Shown piece by piece: positions 43,561 to 52,648 of a stretch of DNA of 64,000 nucleotides. A program made the translations under genes and the position numbers. The stretch comes from an uncultured Eubacteriales bacterium. GTDB lineage: Bacteria; Bacillota; Clostridia; Oscillospirales; CAG-382. Under the pieces are notes generated by a model that did no database searches, was not told the DNA's origin, and was given only the letters and a program-made list of their open reading frames with translations. Each line of letters starts with the position of its first letter. Positions within the stretch are counted from its first letter, which is position 1. The stretch is from positions 46,228 through 110,227 of the forward strand of contig URVJ01000006.1 of assembly GCA_900551295.1 (NCBI GenBank), read 5' to 3'.

Positions 43561-45069
43561 ATGCTTGAATCAAGTGTTACTGCCGGCGTTTTCAAATGGC
43601 TGTGGAATGAGCTTAAACAAAGCAAGTTCTTCGGCGTGCTTATGGCTGTTACGGCATATTTTGCATATGCGTACAAGTACAGCACGTTAAGAAAGATCAT
43701 TCTCGGCGTCGGAAACGTCGAAAACTATACGGAAACATCTGTTTTTTACAGGATTTTATCCTCCGTATGCAATTTTTTTGTAAACCTGTTTACCAAAATC
43801 GCGTCATTCTTTATAAATGCCGCGAAAGGCAGTCTTATTGCAAAGTTTTATGCAAACGTCGTCAAGGGATCGTTTATATTTGATACAAACAACTTCTTTG
43901 CGCTCTGCATAATGTTTATATTTCTTGTTCCGCACGACTACTGGAACAATATGTACGCTCTGGCTGCGGCGCTCATGCTGTGCGGAGTATATGTATTCTG
44001 TCTTGCGCTCGGCAAGGATTTCGGAAAAGACATAAAAGGCGTGCCGTTTCAGCTTTTGCTGTTTCTGTTTTCGCTGTTTCTTTCTGCGGCAATATCCTTT
44101 GACAGAGCCGACAGCATAAGAATACTTGTATTCTTCGCAACGTCGTACCTGCTTTGCCTTGCGGTATACGGCACGATACGCGACGAGAACAGATTTGAGA
44201 GCTTTTGCAGAATAATCTACTTTACTCTGCTTGCCGCGGCGCTCTTCGGAATTGCGCAGAGAATAATGGGCGTCGAGGCTGACGCGTCGTTTACCGACCT
44301 TACGCTCAACAAGGATATGCCGGGACGCGTTTTCGGCACAATGGGCAACCCGAACAACTATGCGGAATATCTCATGGCATTTCTGCCGTATGCGTTCTCG
44401 TTTGCAATGACAAGAAAGACGTCCGACAACAAGATGTTCTGCCTTATAGGACTTATACTTCCCCTTGCGGCAATGCTGACGACATACTCGCGTTCAAGCT
44501 GGATAGCGCTCGCGTGCTCATGCGTGCTGTATGTGTTTATATTCAATTTCAGACTTGTGCCGGTGTTCGCGGCGGGCGTTATATGTATGCTGCCGTTCAT
44601 TCCGCAGAGTATTTATAACAGAATTCTCACTATCGGAAATGTTAAGGACTCCTCAAGCTCGTACCGTATTACCATCTGGACGGGCGTGCTGAAAATGTTG
44701 AAGGAATATTGGTTTACCGGAATCGGTCTCGGTCCCGGCGCGTTTGCGACAATCTTCCCGAAATATGCTCTCGGTGATACCGCCGTTGCAAGACATTCTC
44801 ATATGCAGTTTATGGAAATGCTCGTTGAGGGCGGCGTTCTCAGTTTCTTCGCATATATCTGGATGCTCGTTTCTCTAGTTAAACGCTGCTGCCATAAGGC
44901 TGTTACCGCTAAGAATATTAATGTTAAATATTATGCCTGCGCCGCTGCCTCCAGCGTCACGGGGATCGCTCTTATCGGTATGTTCGAGTATTGCTGGTTC
45001 TATCCCAGAGTTATGTTCGCTTTCTTTATAAGCGTCGGTCTCTGCCTCGCCGTCTTACGGGAAAAATAA
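43561..45069 (+). CDS. O-antigen ligase/polymerase-like membrane protein
   Basis: 502 residues with about eleven hydrophobic segments. The Wzy/WaaL-type core (about 250-450) includes GTMGNPNNYAEYLMAFLP, TYSRSSWIAL, and the large loop with GIGLGPGAF and ARHSHMQFMEMLVEGG, where the arginine and histidine are those usually needed for glycan transfer. Probably polymerises or ligates a surface polysaccharide. The first 110 residues are an unusual extension with two amphipathic stretches. Confidence 0.85.
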   Translation: MLESSVTAGVFKWLWNELKQSKFFGVLMAVTAYFAYAYKYSTLRKIILGVGNVENYTETSVFYRILSSVCNFFVNLFTKIASFFINAAKGSLIAKFYANVVKGSFIFDTNNFFALCIMFIFLVPHDYWNNMYALAAALMLCGVYVFCLALGKDFGKDIKGVPFQLLLFLFSLFLSAAISFDRADSIRILVFFATSYLLCLAVYGTIRDENRFESFCRIIYFTLLAAALFGIAQRIMGVEADASFTDLTLNKDMPGRVFGTMGNPNNYAEYLMAFLPYAFSFAMTRKTSDNKMFCLIGLILPLAAMLTTYSRSSWIALACSCVLYVFIFNFRLVPVFAAGVICMLPFIPQSIYNRILTIGNVKDSSSSYRITIWTGVLKMLKEYWFTGIGLGPGAFATIFPKYALGDTAVARHSHMQFMEMLVEGGVLSFFAYIWMLVSLVKRCCHKAVTAKNINVKYYACAAASSVTGIALIGMFEYCWFYPRVMFAFFISVGLCLAVLREK

Positions 45070-45074
45070 GAGTA

Positions 45075-45300
45075 CGCAGGGGACGCGGAAGAATACGAGG
45101 AGTACGCAGGAGTACGCGCTTTAGGGGATACGCGCTTTTCTGAAGAAAAGCTGAGCAAAAGACTTTCGTAGCCCTTAAATAAGAACAGAATTGTGGGATA
45201 CTCTGTGCCGCCAGCTTGTACCGTCAGCCACCAAAAGTCGGGCGGCTGACTCAAATCTATGCAGGTGCCGAAGCAAGCTATGGAAATTGTGTACTATTGG
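45075..45300 (+). repeat. Interspersed repeat, copy 4 (module A only)
   Basis: Between the ligase gene and the GT4-CsaB gene. A decamer (AGTACGCAGG-like) repeats imperfectly at 45070-45118, then module A: GCTTTTC/GAAAAGC hairpin, ACTTTCGTAGCCCTTAAAT, GTCAGCC/GGCTGAC stem and AGGTGCCGAAGCAAGC. It sits within a co-directional cluster; no terminator-like module B follows. 45301-45409 has no feature beyond the ribosome site of the next gene. Confidence 0.75.
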
Positions 45301-45409
45301 CAGCTTTGGAAAGGGAAATTGCTCCGCAATAACGAAATATAGTCAAATAATCATTTTCCAACCAAAACAGGCAAAAAAATAAAAAAAGAATAAAAAGGAG
45401 TCACCCCCG

Positions 45410-47650
45410 GTGAAAGTACTTCATATGATAAGCGGCGGAGACAGCGGCGGAGCAAAAACCCATGTCTTTGCACTCATGCGCGCATTGCCGAAATACTGCG
45501 ACGTAAAAATCGTCTGCTTTATAAAAGGACAGTTCTTCGATGAACTTCAGGATATAGACGTGCCGAGTGTGCTGCTTGAACAGAAAAATCGGTTCGATTT
45601 GTCGGTCGTTGATAAAATTGTCGAAATTTGTAAAAACGACGGTGTTCAGATAATCCATGCGCACGGCGCAAGAGCTAATTTCATCGCGGCTAATCTGAAA
45701 CGCAAAATTAAAATTCCCGTCGTTTCGACCGTACATAGCGACTATTTGCTTGACTTCGACTCACTGTATAAAAAAATCGTGTTCACAACGCTTAATACTT
45801 TGGCGCTGAAAAAACTCGATTATCATATAGGCGTGTCCTCAAATTTCAAGGATATGCTTATTTCGCGCGGATTTAATCCCAACCGCGTGTTTACCGTCTA
45901 TAACGGTATGGACTATTCTTCACCCATGACATTCTGCTCAAAAGAGGAATTTGCAAAACGCATCGGTATAAAATATGACCCGAATATTACATATGTCGGT
46001 CTTATCGGACGGCATGACTATGTAAAGGGACACGATGTGTTTGTAGACGCCGCGGCAAAAGTTCTCGAACGCAGAAAGAACGTCGTTTTCCTTATCGCAG
46101 GCGACGGTGACGGCAGAGATGAGCTTGTAAAAAGAGTAAACGAGCTTGGAATTTCGGATAATTTCATCTTCGCGGGCTTTGTAAAGGATATTTACAGCTT
46201 TTTGAATTTTGTCGATATTAATACGCTCTCGTCGCGCTGCGAAAGCTTCCCGTATGTTCTGCTTGAAGGCGCAAGAATGAAAAAACCGACAGTAAGCTCG
46301 GCGGTCGGCGGTATTCCCGATCTTATCAGAAACGGCGTTACGGGACTTACCTTTGAAAGTCAGAACAGCAGCGATTTTGCCGATAAACTCTGCACGCTTA
46401 TCGACGATAAGGCGCTTGCCGAAAAATACGGAAATGCGCTGTATGAGCTTGCAACCGGCAATTTCTCAAACGACAGCCTTGCAAGAACTCACGCCGAAAT
46501 TTACAGCTCCATTCTCCGCTATGAATCCGATAAAAAGAACTCCGACGCTGTTATCTCCGGCTACTACGGATATAATAACAGCGGCGACGACGCCCTGCTT
46601 TACGGCATGATAAAGAGTCTGCGCGCTCTTATGCCCGATATACGTCTGACAGTCCTCAGCAGAAATCCCGAACAGACAAAACGCCGTTACAGGGTAGACG
46701 CGGTAAAGCGTTTCAATCCGTTTGCCGTCTCGCACGCTCTTTCGGGTTCTCATATGCTCATAAACGGCGGCGGAAGCCTTATTCAGGACGCTACAAGCTT
46801 CAAGAGCCTTATGTACTACCTTTCCGTAATCAAGGCGGCAAAAAAACGGGGACTTCATGTATTTGTATATGCAAACGGCATAGGTCCTCTCAAGGATTCA
46901 AGCCTTAAATACGCGTCAAAAATACTCTCCGTCGCGGACATAATAACGCTGCGCGAAAAGGAATCGCAGACGCAGGTTGACCGTCTCGGAATTAAAGGTG
47001 TTCCTGTATACTTAAGTGCAGATCCAGCACTTTTGCTTGACGCGCCCGACGAAAAACAGGCTGACGAGATATTGGCAAAATACTCGCTGCCCGAAAGAAA
47101 TTCGTATATCGCGGTATCTGTCCGTCCGTGGGACAAAAACGACGGCAAATTTGACGAAAAAATCGCAGAACTTTGCGATTATATGTACGAAAAACACGCT
47201 CTGAATACTGTTCTGCTGCCCATGAAGCCGCAGTCGGATCTTGCGCTGTGCGAGAGCATAGGCAGACGCACAAATTGCAAAACATATACGGTTTCCGGAA
47301 CTCCCGAGGTGTCGGAGATCATGGCAATAATCTCGGCGGCGCGCGCCGTTGTCGGCATGCGACTGCACACGCTTTGCTATGCGCTGGTTTCGTGCGTGCC
47401 GTGCGTCGGAATAAAGTATGATCCAAAGATCGGCGGATTTCTGAATTATATCGGCATAGACAGCCTTGTAAACGCGTCGGACATTGACCTTCAGAAACTC
47501 ATAAGCCTTGCCGAAAACGCCGTCTGCGGTCATGACGCAATATCCGCAAAAATGAAAGACAAGCGCACCGAACTCAGAGATCTTGCAAATCTCAGCGCAC
47601 GTCTTGCCGTCGAAATGATCAAATCCGACTTTTCAAACAAAGAGGACTGA
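45410..47650 (+). CDS. Fused GT4 glycosyltransferase and CsaB-type pyruvyltransferase
   Basis: 746 residues in two parts. Residues 1-375 are a GT4 enzyme (GGDSGGAKTHVFAL; IGRHDYVKGHDVF; IAGDGDG; SSRCESFPYVLLEGA). Residues 380-740 are a polysaccharide pyruvyltransferase (GYYGYNNSGDDALL; INGGGSLIQD; YANGIGPL; GMRLHTLCYAL with the catalytic Arg/His). CsaB adds ketal-pyruvate to wall glycan so that SLH proteins can bind. The fusion implies that one protein adds a sugar and pyruvylates the same glycan. The ATG-less start is GTG at 45410, after GGAG. Confidence 0.9.
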   Translation: MKVLHMISGGDSGGAKTHVFALMRALPKYCDVKIVCFIKGQFFDELQDIDVPSVLLEQKNRFDLSVVDKIVEICKNDGVQIIHAHGARANFIAANLKRKIKIPVVSTVHSDYLLDFDSLYKKIVFTTLNTLALKKLDYHIGVSSNFKDMLISRGFNPNRVFTVYNGMDYSSPMTFCSKEEFAKRIGIKYDPNITYVGLIGRHDYVKGHDVFVDAAAKVLERRKNVVFLIAGDGDGRDELVKRVNELGISDNFIFAGFVKDIYSFLNFVDINTLSSRCESFPYVLLEGARMKKPTVSSAVGGIPDLIRNGVTGLTFESQNSSDFADKLCTLIDDKALAEKYGNALYELATGNFSNDSLARTHAEIYSSILRYESDKKNSDAVISGYYGYNNSGDDALLYGMIKSLRALMPDIRLTVLSRNPEQTKRRYRVDAVKRFNPFAVSHALSGSHMLINGGGSLIQDATSFKSLMYYLSVIKAAKKRGLHVFVYANGIGPLKDSSLKYASKILSVADIITLREKESQTQVDRLGIKGVPVYLSADPALLLDAPDEKQADEILAKYSLPERNSYIAVSVRPWDKNDGKFDEKIAELCDYMYEKHALNTVLLPMKPQSDLALCESIGRRTNCKTYTVSGTPEVSEIMAIISAARAVVGMRLHTLCYALVSCVPCVGIKYDPKIGGFLNYIGIDSLVNASDIDLQKLISLAENAVCGHDAISAKMKDKRTELRDLANLSARLAVEMIKSDFSNKED

Positions 47651-47653
47651 AAA

Positions 47654-48541
47654 ATGAACATAAAGGCATATGCGAAAATTAATCTCACGCTTGAAATAAC
47701 AGGAAAAATACTTGAGGGCGGTTTTCACGAGCTTCGCACCGTAATGCACAAAATTCCGCTTTGCGACGAACTCGAAGTCGAAACTTTTAACAGCCCGTCG
47801 GAAAAAATTCATTTTGACTGCGACGTACAGCTCTGCGAAAAGGAGCAAAACCTCGCATACAAGGCGGCGCTTGCATATATTGGAGCTTTTACGCAAAAGA
47901 CAAACCGCACTTTCGGAGCAAAGATCAGCCTTGAAAAGCATATACCGTCGGGAGCGGGTCTCGGAGGAGGAAGTGCCGACGCTGCGGCGGTTCTTCGCGC
48001 AATGAATACGCTTTGCGAAGATATACTTTCGGAAAACGAGCTTATGCAGCTTGCCGAAAGTCTCGGCAGCGACGTTCCGTTCTGCCTTTATCCCGAAAAA
48101 TGCGCTTTCTGCACGGGGCGCGGAGAAATAATTACTCCGTCGGAAAGCCTGCCCGAATGTTTTGCCGTTATTTCAAAGCCGTCTGAAAGCATTTCCACAA
48201 AAGGCATTTACGCCGAATATGACAGAACCATAAAATATTTGCCCGACCGCGGCGAAAAGAAAAATTCTTTTGAGGCAGTATCTCTGCTTGAATCGGGAAC
48301 GCTCTTGCAAAATCCGCGTATCTTTGTCAACGACTTTGAAAAGATATGTATACCCAAATGTCCCGAAATCGAACTTTTAAAGACCATAATGAAAAAGCAC
48401 GGTGCGGCAGCGTCAATGATGACGGGCAGCGGTTCGGCGGTTTTCGGACTTTTTCCCGACCGTGACGGTGCTTTTGAGGCACACGCCGAGCTTAAACGCG
48501 AAAATGCAGGGTTTATACAGGTCTGCGAAATTAAAAAATAA
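47654..48541 (+). CDS. ispE: 4-diphosphocytidyl-2-C-methyl-D-erythritol kinase
   Basis: GHMP kinase of the non-mevalonate isoprenoid pathway. The 295 residues start NIKAYAKINLTLEITG (Lys and Asn for substrate), carry the ATP loop PSGAGLGGGSADAAA near 98-112 and the third motif MMTGSGSAVFG near 255. It begins three bases after the GT4-CsaB gene. ispE next to spoIIR is a common clostridial order. Confidence 0.95.
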   Translation: MNIKAYAKINLTLEITGKILEGGFHELRTVMHKIPLCDELEVETFNSPSEKIHFDCDVQLCEKEQNLAYKAALAYIGAFTQKTNRTFGAKISLEKHIPSGAGLGGGSADAAAVLRAMNTLCEDILSENELMQLAESLGSDVPFCLYPEKCAFCTGRGEIITPSESLPECFAVISKPSESISTKGIYAEYDRTIKYLPDRGEKKNSFEAVSLLESGTLLQNPRIFVNDFEKICIPKCPEIELLKTIMKKHGAAASMMTGSGSAVFGLFPDRDGAFEAHAELKRENAGFIQVCEIKK

Positions 48542-48606
48542 ATACTTATTGCATATATTTTCCTCAGTGCGTCAATAATCCAAAGCGAAAAGGAGATTAA
48601 AGACAC

Positions 48607-49266
48607 ATGAGGAATTTTACATTAAAGCTCAGATCTTTCAAAAACGACATACTTTGCGCGCTCTGCTTTTTCACGGTTTTTTTATACTCCATGACAGGTG
48701 TGTTTTACGTAAAAGGACAGGACAAAACCGTGCTTGACAAGGTAGTGCGGCTCCACGTCATCGCAAACTCGGACTCCGACGCCGATCAGCGTGTCAAGCT
48801 CATTGTGCGCGACGGGATAACGCGCGTTACAAGCGAACTTTTTGCGGATTGCCGCGATATTGACTCGGCTAAAAAGGCAGCCGAAAACGGCCGCGAAAAA
48901 ATACTGTCCGCCGCACGAAAAGCATTGTCCGAAAACGGCATGGACTACGGTGCAGAACTCAAAACCGGCATTGAAACATATCCCGTGCGCACATACGGAG
49001 ATTTTGTATTTCCGGCAGGCGACTACTTTTCGGTACGCGTAATTCTCGGCGAGGGCAAGGGAAAAAACTGGTGGTGCGTGCTGTTTCCGCCGTTATGCAC
49101 GTCGGGTGCGGTCATGGATACGGACGAGGGAAAAGACCTGTTTCGTTCTTTCGGATTTACCGAAAACGAGGTAAACGAGCTTGTACCGGACGGTAACGGC
49201 GAGGATAAAACCGAAGTAAAATTCAAACTTTCGGAAATATTCAAAGAGCTTTGCGGCGCGGACTGA
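48607..49266 (+). CDS. spoIIR: Stage II sporulation protein R
   Basis: Forespore-made secreted signal that triggers SpoIIGA to process pro-sigma E in the mother cell. The 219 residues have an N-terminal hydrophobic segment (about 17-37), then the family motif VVRLHVIANSDSDADQ (about 46-61) and WWCVLFPPLC (about 157-166). AAAGGAG lies upstream of the ATG. With gpr it shows that the organism sporulates or did so recently. Confidence 0.95.
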   Translation: MRNFTLKLRSFKNDILCALCFFTVFLYSMTGVFYVKGQDKTVLDKVVRLHVIANSDSDADQRVKLIVRDGITRVTSELFADCRDIDSAKKAAENGREKILSAARKALSENGMDYGAELKTGIETYPVRTYGDFVFPAGDYFSVRVILGEGKGKNWWCVLFPPLCTSGAVMDTDEGKDLFRSFGFTENEVNELVPDGNGEDKTEVKFKLSEIFKELCGAD

Positions 49267-49293
49267 TTAATCATAAAACAGAGGTTAAAAAGA

Positions 49294-50487
49294 GTGACTG
49301 AAATTTCAAAAGGCTGCGGAATAGTATGCGAATACAACCCGTTTCACACGGGACACGCATACCAGATGCAAAAAGTAAAAGATCTGACAGGCAAACCCGT
49401 CGTCTGCGTTATGAGCGGAGGCTTTACCCAGCGCGCCGAACCTGCGTGCAGAAACAAGCTTCTCCGTGCCGGCGACGCCGTGAAAAACGGTGCGGACATT
49501 GTGCTTGAACTGCCGTTTCCGTACTCTTGCATGGGTGCGCGCGATTTTGCGTACAGCGCGGTATCAGTACTTATAAAAAGCGGTATGTGCGACAGCATCG
49601 CTTTCGGCTCGGAATGTGACGACATAGATCTGCTGAATAACATCGCACACCTCATTGCCGATACTTCATTTAACAAAAGCATATCCGAAATACAGAAATC
49701 CGACAAAACTTTAAGCTACGCGCGCGCAAGAATACTTGCCGCCGAAAAGGCTCTCGGGAAAACCGCGTCGGACGTACTGGCAAACCCAAACGACATTCTT
49801 GCCGCCGAATATCTCCGCGCAAACATACTGTACGGAAGTCCTCTGAAACCTATTTCCGTAAAGCGCGAAACGCCTAGAGGCGGCAAAGACAACAATTTCG
49901 CCTCAAGCTCTTACATAAGAGCCGCAATCGACGGCGCGAAAAAAGCCGGACTTGCCGAAATTCCCGACGAAATCAAGCGCTTTCTGCCGTATGACGCGAA
50001 TATAGAAGATTTTGAAACCGATTTTTCGCTTTTTGAAACGGTAATGCACCTGTCGATATGCGCGCAAAGCCCAAAACGCCTCGAAAACATTGCCGAAGTA
50101 CCGCACGGCGCAGGCTATCTTATTTTTGAAAATGCATTGAAATCGAAAACATACGGTGAATTTTTAAAAAATCTCTCGACAAAATGCTTTACAAATGCTA
50201 AAATAAGACGAATGATTTTGTTTTGTTTCTTCGGAATAACCAAGGAACAGGCAAAAGAAAACCTTGACTATACATTTCTTCTCGCATCTACCATGACCGG
50301 GCGAACGCTTCTGTCCGAAACCCGCGGCAAAAGAGATATACTCCTTGCATCAAAAGCGGCGAATCTTAAGGGCTCTCCGGGAGCAATGCGGCGCCGACAA
50401 TGCGCAAAATACGCTGAAGAGGTAGTGGAAAAATGCCATCAAAAACAGGTCGGTCTTACGGACAAAAAGACGCCGACAATACTTTGA
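49294..50487 (+). CDS. tmcAL: tRNA(Met) cytidine acetate ligase
   Basis: Makes N4-acetylcytidine at the wobble base of elongator tRNA-Met from acetate and ATP. The 397 residues start with the nucleotidyltransferase motif GIVCEYNPFHTGHAYQM, contain MSGGFTQRAEP and the family region ASSSYIRAAI, and end with a small helical domain. The start is GTG at 49294 after CAGAGG. It overlaps the next gene by 55 bases. Confidence 0.9.
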   Translation: MTEISKGCGIVCEYNPFHTGHAYQMQKVKDLTGKPVVCVMSGGFTQRAEPACRNKLLRAGDAVKNGADIVLELPFPYSCMGARDFAYSAVSVLIKSGMCDSIAFGSECDDIDLLNNIAHLIADTSFNKSISEIQKSDKTLSYARARILAAEKALGKTASDVLANPNDILAAEYLRANILYGSPLKPISVKRETPRGGKDNNFASSSYIRAAIDGAKKAGLAEIPDEIKRFLPYDANIEDFETDFSLFETVMHLSICAQSPKRLENIAEVPHGAGYLIFENALKSKTYGEFLKNLSTKCFTNAKIRRMILFCFFGITKEQAKENLDYTFLLASTMTGRTLLSETRGKRDILLASKAANLKGSPGAMRRRQCAKYAEEVVEKCHQKQVGLTDKKTPTIL

Positions 50488-51446
50488 TCTATGCATATTC
50501 GCAAAAACTTATTCCCGAATTTGCGGGGCTTCTTATTGACGGCGACGGTAATATCCTTTTCTGTTCCGAAAACGCAAAAGAGCTTTGTTCTTACCGCAGC
50601 AACGGCAGTCTTATAAACCTTGTTTTTGCCGAGGACAGAGACGTTTTAAAACGCTGTCTCGAAGCAAGATCCGACTGCTGCATAAGGCTTCATTTCAGAA
50701 AAAAAGCGTGCTCTGCCGTTTCATACTCCGGGAACGGTATATTTACGGCATACATTTTTGTTGCGTTTGAGAGAATAGACGGCGATATTGCAGCGGAATT
50801 AAAGCGCATTTCTATGTCCCTCGACTATATAAAGACCTTTGCGCAAAAGCACGACGTCACATTTGTTGCCGAAATTACAGACGCCTTTACGACCTGTGCG
50901 CAAAAACTTGAAGAATACAACAGCCTGTACAACGACGCGCGCCGAAATCCAGACGGAGTTGTCACTGATATGGGCGACTTTATAAAAGCGTACATTGATT
51001 TTCTCAAAAAAGGCGGATATTTGGAGCCAAATTCAACCGAGTGCATATGTGTCGGAGAAGACGCATACTCGTGCATAGATCCGAAAATATTTACGCGTTT
51101 TATATCAGCCTGCATGTACTACATATACAATCAGTCCGAAAACGCAAAAATTAAGTTTCGAGTCAAAGGTTCGCACAGCACCGACGGAAAAGTACGCGTT
51201 ACTTTATCGGCGCAGAGAAGCGCCGAACCAGACTACGGCACGTTTGTAAACTTCCTTTCGGACGTTTCGGCTTTCCTCGGCTGGGAAACGGAGCTTTCAA
51301 AAGATCCCGGATTCGGCAGCGTTTCGCTCATTATCACACTTCCGTCAGCCGACGCGCCCAAACAAGGCGAATTCAGAAATTCCGGCCGTTTCGGCTTTGA
51401 ATTTGATTTTGAGCCGTACTGCGCAATGTTTCTCTCATCTCTCTGA
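50433..51446 (+). CDS. PAS/histidine-kinase-like protein lacking catalytic motifs
   Basis: 337 residues. About 25-110 look PAS-like (GLLIDGDGNILFCSENAKEL, then a five-strand pattern ending FTAYIFVAFERI); about 115-175 are helical, as a dimerisation domain; about 195-310 have the strand/helix order of a GHKL ATPase (IDPKIFTRFISACMYYIYNQSENAKI; VSLIITLP), but the H-box, the full N-box, D-x-G-x-G and G-x-G are not seen. It may be a pseudo-kinase such as a Spo0B-like phosphotransferase or a scaffold. It overlaps tmcAL and is near spoIIR; a sporulation role is only a guess. Confidence 0.5.
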   Translation: MPSKTGRSYGQKDADNTLIYAYSQKLIPEFAGLLIDGDGNILFCSENAKELCSYRSNGSLINLVFAEDRDVLKRCLEARSDCCIRLHFRKKACSAVSYSGNGIFTAYIFVAFERIDGDIAAELKRISMSLDYIKTFAQKHDVTFVAEITDAFTTCAQKLEEYNSLYNDARRNPDGVVTDMGDFIKAYIDFLKKGGYLEPNSTECICVGEDAYSCIDPKIFTRFISACMYYIYNQSENAKIKFRVKGSHSTDGKVRVTLSAQRSAEPDYGTFVNFLSDVSAFLGWETELSKDPGFGSVSLIITLPSADAPKQGEFRNSGRFGFEFDFEPYCAMFLSSL

Positions 51447-51539
51447 GATTTTCCGAAAATACAAATCTTCCTCCGGTATATTTCCGTACAATTTCGGGCT
51501 GCCGGAGGTTTTTGTATACAGGTGTACTTTAATCGGCAC

Positions 51540-51568
51540 TTGCAAAATGACTTCATATGTGGTAAAAT
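51540..51568 (+). promoter_or_regulatory. Promoter of the WYL-PHP-HAD unit
   Basis: TTGCAA (51540-51545), 17-base spacer ending TGTGG, TAAAAT (51563-51568), 40 bases before the WYL gene. It matches the GNAT promoter at 26375 in every box. Confidence 0.7.
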
Positions 51569-51607
51569 ATTGCTTGAACGGAACTTTTTCAAAAGGAGGC
51601 GCAAAGT

Positions 51608-52606
51608 ATGCCGAAAATGCCGAATCAGAAGCAGAAACTGCTTATCCTGAGAAGGTATCTTTACGAAAATACCGACGAAAATCATAAGGTATCGGTAAGC
51701 GATATGGCAAACTACCTTGAGGCGTGCGGAGTAAGCGCCGAAAGAAAAAGTCTTTACGACGATATAGAACAGCTCCGCGCGTTCGGCGATGATATTTTGC
51801 TCGACAAAAGCGAACGCAAAACGGGATATTACGTCGCAAGCCGCGAATTTGAGCTTTCGGAACTTAAACTGCTTGTTGACGCAGTACAAGGCTCAAAGTT
51901 CATAACGCGTAAAAAATCCGCGCAGCTTATCAAAAAGCTCGAAGGACTTTGCAGCAGGAGTCAGGGTGCGGAACTTTCGCGCCAGGTGCTCATAAGCCGC
52001 AGAATAAAAAACATGAACGAGAGTATATATTACAGCGTTGACGCGCTCCACGCCGCTATAAACTCGGACAGCAGCATAAAATTTCAGTATTTCGACTACG
52101 ATCTGAAATTTGAGCGCGTATTGCGCCATGACGGAAAATTCTACACCGTAAGCCCATTTGCGCTTACATGGGACGACGAAAACTACTACCTGATCGCCTA
52201 CGACCACGAATCGCGCATGATACGCCACTACCGCGTTGACCGCATGGTTTCGATAAAGCCGACGGGAGAACGCAGACTCGGACGCGAAGAGTTTGAAAAG
52301 ACCGATATCGAAAGCTATTCCGGCAAAGTCTTTTCTATGTTCGGCGGCACGGAACAGCGCATAGGCATGGAATTTGACAACAGCCTTACAAACGCCGTCA
52401 TAGACCGTTTCGGCAAAGACATAATGATGCGCGAAAGCGAAAACAACGGAAAATTTTACATAAGCGCAGACGTTATCGTAAGTCCGCATTTCTACGGTTG
52501 GCTCTTTTCGTTCGGCGAAAATGTAAAGCTTGTGTCCCCCGAAAGCGCGGTTGCTCAGTTTAAAGAATATGCCGACTCGGTACGTGCGCTTTACGAAAGC
52601 AAATAA
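51608..52606 (+). CDS. WYL-domain transcriptional regulator
   Basis: 332 residues: an N-terminal winged helix (about 5-70; KLLILRRYLYENTD, SVSDMANYLEACGVSAERKSL in part), then a WYL domain (about 145-225; SPFALTWDDENYYLIAYDHE, with tryptophan, tyrosine and leucine), and a C-terminal WCX-like region. WYL proteins bind nucleic acid or nucleotide ligands and often act in stress or DNA-damage responses. Ribosome site AAAGGAGG. Its target may be its own operon. Confidence 0.88.
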   Translation: MPKMPNQKQKLLILRRYLYENTDENHKVSVSDMANYLEACGVSAERKSLYDDIEQLRAFGDDILLDKSERKTGYYVASREFELSELKLLVDAVQGSKFITRKKSAQLIKKLEGLCSRSQGAELSRQVLISRRIKNMNESIYYSVDALHAAINSDSSIKFQYFDYDLKFERVLRHDGKFYTVSPFALTWDDENYYLIAYDHESRMIRHYRVDRMVSIKPTGERRLGREEFEKTDIESYSGKVFSMFGGTEQRIGMEFDNSLTNAVIDRFGKDIMMRESENNGKFYISADVIVSPHFYGWLFSFGENVKLVSPESAVAQFKEYADSVRALYESK

Positions 52607-52648
52607 TATATTTTCAGATACATTTTTTATACAGAGGTAAAAATCATC

